In this document: positions 1 to 5,251 of the stretch, piece by piece
Layout: the number at the start of each line of letters is the position of its first letter
Position numbering within the stretch: position 1 is the stretch's first letter
From: a bacterium (Candidatus Howlettbacteria) CG_4_10_14_0_8_um_filter_40_9
GTDB taxonomy: Bacteria; Patescibacteriota; CPR2; UBA1875; GCA-2785325
DNA length: 12,524 nucleotides
NCBI GenBank assembly: GCA_002785325.1
Contig: PFMH01000064.1
Location: 1-12,524 of the forward strand
Direction of reading: 5' to 3'
Translations under genes and position numbers: made by a program
Notes under the pieces: generated by a model
Told to the model about the DNA's origin: nothing
Seen by the model: only the letters and a program-made list of their open reading frames with translations
Database searches by the model: none

Positions 1-450
1 TATGTACCCGCCACATATGAAAATGAAGACACTAAAAAACAACTTCTGGCTAGGAGTCGTTATCTATTATTTAAACCTGCGGGTAAATGGACAGAGAAAC
101 AAAAGCAGAGATCAATTATTTTATTTAAAGAATTTCCTGAACTAAAAGAAGCATACGATCTTTCAATGATGTTTAGATCATTTTACGAGAGAAGTCAGAC
201 AAAGAAAGAAGCTAAAGAAAATTTAGATAAATGGTATAAAAAAGTAGAGGAGAAAGATATTGAGTCTTTCCTTATAGTAGAGGAATCTATCCGCTTACAT
301 GAAGAAAATATACTAAACTATTTCCCAAACAGAGGCACTAATGCTGGGGCTGAGTCATTCAATGCTAAACTAAAAGGTTTTAGAGCATTAGTGAGAGGAG
401 TTAGAGACAAGAAGTTCTTTCTATTTCGGGTGGCTAAATTGTATGGGTAG
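1..450 (+). CDS. ISL3-family transposase, C-terminal part (5' end outside window)
   Basis: The frame is open from the first base, so about 149 C-terminal residues are visible and the true start lies upstream of the window. The reading is charged and helical, and ends with an N-x-G-A-E-S-F-N-A-K-x-K-x-F-R motif at nucleotides 331-390, then R-G-V-R-D-x-K-F-F-L-F-R. This is the hallmark C-terminal DDE region of ISL3-type (IS204/IS1001/IS1096/IS1165) transposases, in which the glutamate of N-A-G-A-E-S is the third catalytic acid. The enzyme would cut and join the ends of its own insertion sequence. The stop codon at 448-450 is followed at once by a likely terminal inverted repeat, so this is the right-hand end of the element. 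No frameshift or internal stop is seen, so it may be intact if the 5' part is present. Family assignment is from memory of the motif. Confidence 0.85.
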   Translation, partial: YVPATYENEDTKKQLLARSRYLLFKPAGKWTEKQKQRSIILFKEFPELKEAYDLSMMFRSFYERSQTKKEAKENLDKWYKKVEEKDIESFLIVEESIRLHEENILNYFPNRGTNAGAESFNAKLKGFRALVRGVRDKKFFLFRVAKLYG

Positions 451-451
451 T

Positions 452-473
452 CCACAGGTATTGCGTATGATCC
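452..473. repeat. Putative right terminal inverted repeat of the ISL3-type element
   Basis: Immediately after the transposase stop, 452-473 begins CCACAGGTATTGCG and ends with GATCC. ISL3-family elements typically end within a few tens of bases of the transposase stop with an imperfect terminal repeat of this kind. The matching left repeat would lie upstream of the window, so the call rests on position and general resemblance only. The family usually makes an 8-bp target duplication, which cannot be checked here. Confidence 0.4.
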
Positions 474-475
474 CT

Positions 476-631
476 TTATGCTTCTTGTCTCCGCTCCGCG
501 ACCTCATCTTCCTTAAGTCCGCTTCCTGTCAATGCTCGGATGACGGCGACAACGACCAGGATGATTAAGCCCCAAAAAAGCAGTTGAAATATAAAGCCGA
601 TTAGTTGAAAGATTGGGCCTAGAAAGAACAT
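476..631 (-). CDS. Small single-helix membrane protein, 51 aa, unknown function
   Basis: I do not recognise this protein. The chosen start is the ATG at 631-629 because a GGAGG Shine-Dalgarno lies 8 nt upstream of it. The frame can be extended to a TTG at 700, but that start has no such site. The product starts MFFLGPIFQ, has one strongly hydrophobic segment (about residues 5-32), then a short charged tail, KEDEVAERRQ. This pattern is typical of a small bitopic inner-membrane protein. The gene is convergent with the transposase, and its stop codon lies only a few bases from the putative insertion-sequence end, so its 3' end may have been altered by the insertion. The good ribosome binding site and the coherent topology support it being real; no function can be given. 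Confidence 0.5.
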   Translation of the reverse strand: MFFLGPIFQLIGFIFQLLFWGLIILVVVAVIRALTGSGLKEDEVAERRQEA

Positions 632-785
632 TGGCTTGCCCTCCAACCAAGCGATTTCTAAAGGAAAACTAGCATTACGCTTGTAGGATGTCAAAAACAA
701 CCTTGAATTATTGTTAGATCAAGCTAATAATAAATAATGCTACTGCCGATGCCCTGTTCCACCCCTTACGCTATCAAGGAGATAT

Positions 786-1403
786 ATGAATCTTAAGCAA
801 TTTATGAATCACAAGTTTTTGCGCTACATCATTATTCTTGCTTTTTTCTACTACCTGCCAGTGATATTGATTTTATTGGGTATTGTTCCGTTCAGTTTTC
901 GCTTTCAAATGTTACTAATTGTTACCGCCTTATTGGCAGTTTACAGCGCTATTCATGGGCATAACCTGCGTAGCTTAGGATTCCGAACTGACACCCTCAA
1001 GATATCTCTGCTCTGGAACGGCGCACTGTCTGCCCTATTTGTTGGCATTCTCATGTTTCTATATTATAAAGGTCTAATAAGAGAACCCTCGGTTCCTAGC
1101 TGGCGTTTCTTTTATTTCTTTTTCATATTTATCTCTAGCCCCTCGCAGGAGTTCTTATATAGAAGTATCCACTTCGCTGAAATGAAAGAGGCAGGGATAA
1201 AGAGTCCCATTGCAATGATAGGTATTTCGGCGATAACTTACTGTTTTTTGCACGCTATTTATCATGATCTTATTACTTTGATTGCCACTTTGTTCATGGG
1301 GATTATTTGGGGCACCATCTATTATCGAAAGCCTAATTTCTGGGGTGTTGCGTTATCACACGCAGTGGTTGGCGCAATTGCCATCGCAGTTGGATTGATC
1401 TGA
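786..1403 (+). CDS. CPBP-family intramembrane glutamic endopeptidase-like protein (variant motif)
   Basis: This is a 205-residue polytopic membrane protein. The start has a strong AAGGAG 5 nt ahead of the ATG. The C-terminal half matches the CPBP (CaaX protease and bacteriocin-processing, formerly Abi) fold. Motif 1 is at residues 121-126 (QEFLYR, family consensus EExxxR), motif 2 includes H156 (CFLH), and motif 3 includes H192 (SHAVVG). The first glutamate of motif 1 is a glutamine here, and the Asn usually found four residues after the motif 3 histidine is Gly196. It may therefore be a catalytically altered member or a substrate-binding relative. Family members process prenylated proteins, bacteriocins or anti-sigma factors, or give self-immunity. 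The gene lies 25 nt ahead of another membrane-protein gene on the same strand, so they probably form an operon. Its substrate is unknown. Confidence 0.75.
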   Translation: MNLKQFMNHKFLRYIIILAFFYYLPVILILLGIVPFSFRFQMLLIVTALLAVYSAIHGHNLRSLGFRTDTLKISLLWNGALSALFVGILMFLYYKGLIREPSVPSWRFFYFFFIFISSPSQEFLYRSIHFAEMKEAGIKSPIAMIGISAITYCFLHAIYHDLITLIATLFMGIIWGTIYYRKPNFWGVALSHAVVGAIAIAVGLI

Positions 1404-1428
1404 CCAACTCAAACAGAGAGATGTCTAC

Positions 1429-2079
1429 ATGACCAATAGTGATAGCAACAAGCGGCTGGCTGAAAATTGGGTTGGCATCGTACTAACGGTTATCTCTATT
1501 ATCCAAGGACTTGCGTTTAACAATCTGGTAACTAGATTTCCAAAAATTTATGCCTACACACTTGCCACACTTGACCCGAAAATAGTAATGCACTTTGTTT
1601 TAAGTTTCATTTTGCTTTTGCGAGTCTTCCAGACCTATGTTACAGCCGCCATCGACTACAATGACTGGACACCGCGTTTCTTCGATATCATACTGATATT
1701 TGTGGTTGGAGCGCTTGAGTATTTTCTCTTCGCAGCCCTAACAACTCCCGTTTTCGATGTTAAGAGTTTCCACTTGCGACTTATTACCATATCTGGGTTT
1801 GGATTAATCGGTTACCTCAATGCCCTAGTTGATTTGCGGAATAAGTCGTCGCTCAGCGAAAAAATGATTTCACGGGAAATTGGTTTGCAGTTTGTTAATA
1901 TTATGGGCGTTATCGCTGTCATGAGCATTTCAGGCCTAATTATTTTTGCAGCTCCGCTAACAGATAATAGCTATTCAATCCTCGCTTTGCTTGCCATTCT
2001 AATGCTTGTTTTCAATATTATTTTCTCGTTAACAACTACTTTTCCTAAGAGGCGAACGTCTAAATTAGAGCCGCAATAA
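1429..2079 (+). CDS. Polytopic membrane protein, 216 aa, unknown function
   Basis: I do not recognise the family. The ATG at 1429 follows an AGAGAG purine stretch and lies 25 nt after the stop of the CPBP-like gene, so the two are probably cotranscribed. Hydrophobic segments at about residues 14-32, 50-70, 84-105, 116-135, 152-175 and 180-203 suggest six membrane helices. The loops are short, the N-terminus is polar (MTNSDSNKR) and the C-terminus basic (FPKRRTSK). There is no recognisable catalytic motif. Pairing with a CPBP-type protein could mean it is a partner or substrate of that protease, or that both serve an immunity or transport task, but this is only inference from adjacency. The frame is clean to the stop at 2077-2079. 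Confidence 0.6.
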   Translation: MTNSDSNKRLAENWVGIVLTVISIIQGLAFNNLVTRFPKIYAYTLATLDPKIVMHFVLSFILLLRVFQTYVTAAIDYNDWTPRFFDIILIFVVGALEYFLFAALTTPVFDVKSFHLRLITISGFGLIGYLNALVDLRNKSSLSEKMISREIGLQFVNIMGVIAVMSISGLIIFAAPLTDNSYSILALLAILMLVFNIIFSLTTTFPKRRTSKLEPQ

Positions 2080-2084
2080 GCGCC

Positions 2085-2200
2085 CGGGATACTACCTACC
2101 ATAGCTCTTCGTACCAAGCCATTTCCTATCAGCTTACCAACCAAATTTCAACCAAAAAGATCGTGCATAGGCTGCCGAATCCTAAATAGCAAGTATCCCG
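2085..2200. repeat. Spaced inverted repeat, 9-bp arms 98 bp apart, in a gene-poor stretch
   Basis: CGGGATACT at 2085-2093 is matched exactly in reverse complement by AGTATCCCG at 2192-2200. A further GCG (2080-2082) and CGC (2202-2204) flank them. The left arm begins directly after the stop codon of the membrane-protein gene. The 98 bp between the arms contains no gene I can support. It could be the ends of a small defective element or a folded RNA. More broadly, the stretch 2080-2412 carries no recognised gene, only this repeat, the hairpin at 2342-2361 and a doubtful short minus-strand frame. Confidence 0.4.
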
Positions 2201-2341
2201 ACGCTTTCCCACCCAGCATCGTTCATTCCGCTCGCAACCCTTTTTCGACTTTAGGGGACAGCCTCAAACAGTTGTCAGTCGCTTCATTCACTAAAACAGG
2301 GGCTTTGCCATACCGAAACAGAAAACGTTTCCGAATCGCAA

Positions 2342-2361
2342 TCCCGATGAGGTGATCGGGA
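2342..2361. repeat. Short perfect hairpin
   Basis: TCCCGAT (2342-2348) and ATCGGGA (2355-2361) are perfect inverted repeats around a 6-nt loop. There is no following T-run on either strand, so it is not a standard intrinsic terminator. It lies about 70 bp upstream of the MNT/HEPN promoter, and no function can be assigned. Confidence 0.35.
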
Positions 2362-2412
2362 ACGCCTCCATTTTTGCTCTTCCCCACCCTGTTAGGAGCG
2401 CTCATAAAACTA

Positions 2413-2464
2413 TTGACTAGCCAGCCATTTTCCAATAAATTGGAAGTAAGTCCAAAATATTGGA
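2413..2464 (+). promoter_or_regulatory. Promoter with two tandem palindromic operator candidates ahead of the MNT/HEPN pair
   Basis: TTGACT (2413-2418) and TAAATT (2436-2441) are separated by 17 bp, a good sigma-70 spacing. Two similar palindromes follow: TCCAATAAATTGGA at 2431-2444, covering the -10, and TCCAAAATATTGGA at 2451-2464, just after the expected start. Their centres are 20 bp apart, about two helical turns, so two dimers could bind the same face. The downstream gene encodes an N-terminal winged-helix domain, making autorepression the natural reading. This layout also argues that translation starts at 2476 rather than at an in-frame TTG farther upstream. What is seen is the boxes and palindromes; binding is inferred. 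Confidence 0.6.
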
Positions 2465-2475
2465 ATAAGGAATTT

Positions 2476-3030
2476 ATGGAAACAAGTGATATTTTAGTTT
2501 CAACAAACCACCAGAAAACCTTGTTGCTCTTGATTGAAAACAGCGACAGGTCTTTTACTGAAAAAGAAATCGTAGAATCGACGGGCGCAAGCAAATCCGG
2601 CGTCAATGCCGCCTTGCGGGATTTAGAGAGAAACGGGTTAGCACTTCGCGAAAAGAGGGGCAGAATGTCGTTTTTATCGGTCAACGATTCAATCCCTTTG
2701 ATTCGGGAATTAAAGAAGGTCTTGAGCTTAGCTGCCTTGCTTCCGCTTGTTCAAAAACTTAAAGCTGTCAGCCAAAGAATTATTCTCTTCGGCAGTGTTG
2801 CCCAAGGAACCGACACCTCGGAAAGCGACATCGACATTTTTGTATTAAGCAGTGACAAAGACAAGGCGGCTCAGCGAATACGGGCATTTAAGACCACCAA
2901 AGAGATAAAGTCGGTAATATTAACCCCTGTTGAATATGCCACATCCCAAAACAAGGATAAGGTGTTTTATGAGCAGGTAAATAAAGGCATCGTCCTTTAT
3001 GAAAAGGAAATAGATGAACAAAGACTTTGA
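2476..3030 (+). CDS. HTH-nucleotidyltransferase (MNT-domain) protein, probable antitoxin of a MNT/HEPN pair
   Basis: The 184-residue product starts at ATG 2476, with AAGGA 4 nt upstream. An upstream in-frame TTG at 2374 is disfavoured because it would precede the promoter. Residues about 12-70 form a winged helix-turn-helix (FTEKEIVESTGASKSGVNAAL, then RMSFLSVN). Residues 102-125 are a minimal nucleotidyltransferase core with the motif G106-S107 followed by ten residues and D118-I-D120, which binds metal and nucleotide. A third acidic ligand is not obvious. In studied MntA/HepT systems the MNT protein adds AMP groups to a HEPN RNase and silences it; transfer of that role here is inference. 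It overlaps the HEPN gene by 17 nt, so translation is coupled. The HTH domain probably represses the operon through the palindromes at 2431-2464. Confidence 0.8.
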   Translation: METSDILVSTNHQKTLLLLIENSDRSFTEKEIVESTGASKSGVNAALRDLERNGLALREKRGRMSFLSVNDSIPLIRELKKVLSLAALLPLVQKLKAVSQRIILFGSVAQGTDTSESDIDIFVLSSDKDKAAQRIRAFKTTKEIKSVILTPVEYATSQNKDKVFYEQVNKGIVLYEKEIDEQRL

Positions 3031-3442
3031 GAAATGCTTAAAAAACAGGCGAATAGTAAAACAGGATTTTACGGATAGCCTAATTTTGCCCGAGCTTGAA
3101 GACTCAAGAAGCGATTTGCTTAGGGCTCAGAAAACATTTGACGAGCCTGATTATAAATGGGCGACGATTCAGGCCTACTATGCGATGTTTCATGCTGCCA
3201 GAGCTTTGCTTTTTTCGAAAGGCTACCGTGAAAAGAGCCACGTTTGCCTCAAGTATGCCATCCAGGCGCTTTATGTTGACGAAGGACTCCTTGACCAAAG
3301 ATATGTCGAACAGTTTGACGTTACCATGCTTTTGCGAGAAACCGCCGATTACAAACGGGACTTTTCAAAACAGGGCGCTGAAGTTGCATTCAATAGCGCA
3401 AAGGACTTCTTGGCCAAAACCGAAGAGATTCTAGGTAGCTAG
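3014..3442 (+). CDS. HEPN-domain protein, partner of the MNT protein
   Basis: This is a 142-residue all-helical protein. Its ATG at 3014 has AAGGAA just upstream and lies inside the 3' end of the MNT gene (17-nt overlap). Central residues 55-66 (YYAMFHAARALL), the R72-EKS-H76 segment and residues 108-117 (RETADYKRDF) match the PF05168-type HEPN family. HEPN toxins are RNases with an R-x4-6-H motif at the dimer interface. Here the nearest arginine and histidine are separated by three residues only, so the canonical catalytic motif is not met. This class may be non-nucleolytic or use another arrangement. The tight overlap with an HTH-MNT gene makes a type VII-like toxin-antitoxin or stress module the best guess. 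No gene follows on this strand until tilS, 456 bp on. Confidence 0.8.
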   Translation: MNKDFEKCLKNRRIVKQDFTDSLILPELEDSRSDLLRAQKTFDEPDYKWATIQAYYAMFHAARALLFSKGYREKSHVCLKYAIQALYVDEGLLDQRYVEQFDVTMLLRETADYKRDFSKQGAEVAFNSAKDFLAKTEEILGS

Positions 3443-3537
3443 ACTCGGCCGACTTTCTTGAAATACCTCTCTACCTGCTGTAACATGTAAATATCGCTTG
3501 ATAGTTCAGAGTTTGAATAAAGTCTTATCCGGTCTAC

Positions 3538-3578
3538 CAAAGATAAATGCTTAAATTAGTTTTAAGCGTTTATCTTTG
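3538..3578. repeat. Long hairpin, 18-bp stem, downstream of the HEPN gene
   Basis: Positions 3538-3555 pair with 3561-3578 over 18 consecutive positions, with one G-T wobble and a 5-nt loop (TTAGT). The arms read CAAAGATAAATGCTTAAA and its near-exact complement. This is much longer than chance would give in so short a region. There is no T-run after it, so a classical terminator is doubtful. It could be a transcript-stabilising 3' structure for the MNT/HEPN mRNA or a small palindromic element. Confidence 0.55.
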
Positions 3579-3687
3579 AAAGTTGGCGTATATGAGAACC
3601 CATTTGAAAAAAATTATATAGAAACACACTTTTTTGGTTATAGAAAGATAAGGAAAAAGACTCTGGAATCATTCTGCAGATGAATGC

Positions 3688-3708
3688 CGAATCCCACCCC
3701 CGCTACCA
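3688..3708 (+). other. tRNA 3'-end remnant (T-loop to CCA), likely attachment-site scar
   Basis: Reading the plus strand, CGAAT (T-loop from C56), CCCAC (T-stem 3' strand), CCCCGCT (acceptor 3' strand), A (discriminator) and CCA follow in exact tRNA order with correct segment lengths. Upstream of C56 the sequence does not continue as a tRNA: no GTGGG T-stem strand, anticodon arm or AGCGGGG acceptor strand is present. The intact gene would therefore end in CCCCGCTACCA. A 3' fragment running from the T-loop to the CCA is what site-specific integrases leave at one end of an integrated element. The remnant lies between accessory genes on the left and housekeeping genes on the right. Confidence 0.55.
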
Positions 3709-3730
3709 TTTTACGCCACAGTGTAAAATG
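3707..3730. repeat. Hairpin abutting the tRNA remnant
   Basis: CATTTTAC (3707-3714) and GTAAAATG (3723-3730) are perfect 8-bp inverted repeats around an 8-nt loop. The left arm starts in the CCA of the tRNA remnant. Such a palindrome directly at a tRNA 3' end could be part of an integrase attachment site or the terminator of the ancestral tRNA gene, although no T-run follows. Confidence 0.45.
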
Positions 3731-3836
3731 CCCTTTAGTAGCTTTCTTGTCGTTCGTAACTTTAGTGAAGAATGAAGCGTAGAAGGGCGTCTGATAAATT
3801 TCTAGATAATTAGTATACGGCTTCAAATGGCAAGCC

Positions 3837-3872
3837 AAAAAAATAACTTCGGCTTTTTGCCGCTATTTTTTT
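3837..3872. terminator. Bidirectional terminator-like hairpin before tilS
   Basis: AAAAAAATA (3837-3845) pairs with TATTTTTTT (3864-3872). Inside it CGGC (3850-3853) pairs with GCCG (3859-3862) across a TTTTT loop, with a small asymmetric bulge between the two helices. Having A-run, GC core and T-run in symmetric order, it could end transcription in either direction. It would separate the accessory region from tilS, whose start codon is 27 nt further on. Confidence 0.5.
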
Positions 3873-3886
3873 ATATAGATAAGCGA

Positions 3887-3892
3887 TAAAAT
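3887..3892 (+). promoter_or_regulatory. -10 box for a leaderless tilS transcript
   Basis: TAAAAT at 3887-3892 is 6 nt ahead of the tilS ATG at 3899, and no Shine-Dalgarno sequence lies in between. With the usual distance from -10 to start site, transcription would begin at or next to the A of the ATG. The -35 region is an A/T tract without a clear match. The same spacing recurs at two promoters further right (9542-9547 and 9607-9612). Confidence 0.4.
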
Positions 3893-3898
3893 ACATAT

Positions 3899-5251
3899 AT
3901 GGATCTTATTAAAAGTTTAGAAAATACGATTGAAAAAGAAAAACTCTTTAAGAAAAGTGATAGCTTTGTTATTGGCGTTTCTGGCGGAGCAGATTCGGTT
4001 ACGCTTTTATATTCTTTAATTGAACTTTCGAAAACATGGAAATTCAAGATCGTCATTGCCCACCTAAATCACGGCCTGCGTAAAGAAGCGGGCTCCGATG
4101 AAAGATTCGTCAAATCGTTGGCTAAAAAAAATAATCTCCCTTTTTATACAAGAAAGGTAAGCTTAAAAAGAGCGAATGTTGAAGAAGCAGGACGGGAAGC
4201 ACGATACGAATTCTTCGAAGAGATATGGAAACAAACCGGGTCAAAATATATTGTGACCGCTCACAATCTAAACGACAACGCAGAAACCGTTCTCTTAAAT
4301 CTCACCCGAGGCGCCGGACTTTCGGGTCTTTCAGGGATGAAAATCAAAGAAAATAATCTTATCCGCCCCCTATTAAACATCAAGAAAGACGATGTTTTAG
4401 TTTTTGCGAAACGAAATAAATTGAAATGGCGCGAAGATCCGTCAAATAGGCTGCTCGAGTACTCGAGAAATAGAATCCGCCGAAAAGTTCTTCCCGAGCT
4501 CACGAAAATCAACGATTCTGCTAAAGAAAACATCGTAAGAAGTGCGTCTATTCTAAGAGAGGCTTCAGTATATCTAAAAAATGAGGCGGAAAGTTATTAT
4601 CAGAAGAATGTCACTAAAAATGACGGTGTTCTTTTTTTGGCCTTAGATAAGATAAAAAAACTTGACCCCTACTTACAGAAAGGGATTATACAGATTTTTC
4701 TCGAAAAAAACGACTCATGGAAGCATATTTCCCAGCAAAACCTTGAAGCGCTTTTAAGCATTACCAGAAAAGGAGGTACCAAAGAGATCTGTCTCTCTGG
4801 CGGGTTGATTATCAGAAAAGAATATGATAAATTAATGATTGTTATACCGCACCAAAAGGCCGTTAAACAAGAAAAAGTTTTTATTTCACCAAATGAAGAA
4901 ATAAAGTTTTCCGAGTACATTATTATCTCCAAATACACTAAAAATGCGGGCAAATCGACAAAAGATTCTGTTTATGTTGACGTAGAAAAGACAGGGAAGC
5001 TTGTAGTAAGATCGAAAAAAGAAGGAGACAGGGTCTCTATCGGAAAGGATCAGACAAAAAAAGTCCAAGACATTTTCGTCGATGCAAAGATTCCGAGAGC
5101 AAAGAGAGATTCATATCCTGTCGTAGAAAATGAATCGGGCGATATAGTCTGGGTGCCTCGTTTAAGACAAAGTGAAAAATTCCGAGCAACAAAAAAAACA
5201 AAAAGAATATTAAACCTTAAAGTAAAAATATATGAAAAAAAGATCTCCTAA
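3899..5251 (+). CDS. tilS: tRNA(Ile)-lysidine synthase TilS
   Basis: This cytoplasmic enzyme uses ATP and lysine to convert C34 of the CAU-anticodon tRNA-Ile to lysidine, which lets it read AUA and be charged with isoleucine. The 450-residue product has the PP-loop S-G-G-A-D-S at residues 28-33, then A-H-L-N-H-G-L-R (54-61), T-A-H-N-x-N-D-N-A-E-T (120-130) and E-D-P-S-N (179-183) followed by S-R-N-R-I-R-R. These are the ordered signatures of the N-terminal ATPase domain. The C-terminal domain is present (L-V-V-R-S-K-K-E-G-D-R-V, near residue 368 on), so this is the long form, of a length usual for the family. It has no Shine-Dalgarno site and may be leaderless. Its last 20 nt overlap ftsH. 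The adjacency of tilS and ftsH is found widely in bacteria. Confidence 0.97.
   Translation: MDLIKSLENTIEKEKLFKKSDSFVIGVSGGADSVTLLYSLIELSKTWKFKIVIAHLNHGLRKEAGSDERFVKSLAKKNNLPFYTRKVSLKRANVEEAGREARYEFFEEIWKQTGSKYIVTAHNLNDNAETVLLNLTRGAGLSGLSGMKIKENNLIRPLLNIKKDDVLVFAKRNKLKWREDPSNRLLEYSRNRIRRKVLPELTKINDSAKENIVRSASILREASVYLKNEAESYYQKNVTKNDGVLFLALDKIKKLDPYLQKGIIQIFLEKNDSWKHISQQNLEALLSITRKGGTKEICLSGGLIIRKEYDKLMIVIPHQKAVKQEKVFISPNEEIKFSEYIIISKYTKNAGKSTKDSVYVDVEKTGKLVVRSKKEGDRVSIGKDQTKKVQDIFVDAKIPRAKRDSYPVVENESGDIVWVPRLRQSEKFRATKKTKRILNLKVKIYEKKIS

Noticed and set aside
2374..2475. Longer MNT protein from an upstream in-frame TTG start
   Set aside because: This would begin upstream of the promoter and pass through both palindromes. 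The ATG at 2476 has an AAGGA site.
2223..2684. Minus-strand 153-residue frame
   Set aside because: It is mostly antisense to the MNT gene and its promoter. Only the part after ATG 2405 could be independent, and this is noted as a doubtful frame.
3638..3838. Minus-strand 66-residue frame
   Set aside because: It reads antisense through the tRNA remnant and the hairpin and ends in the low-complexity region. It has no ribosome site, and the DNA is better explained as an attachment scar.
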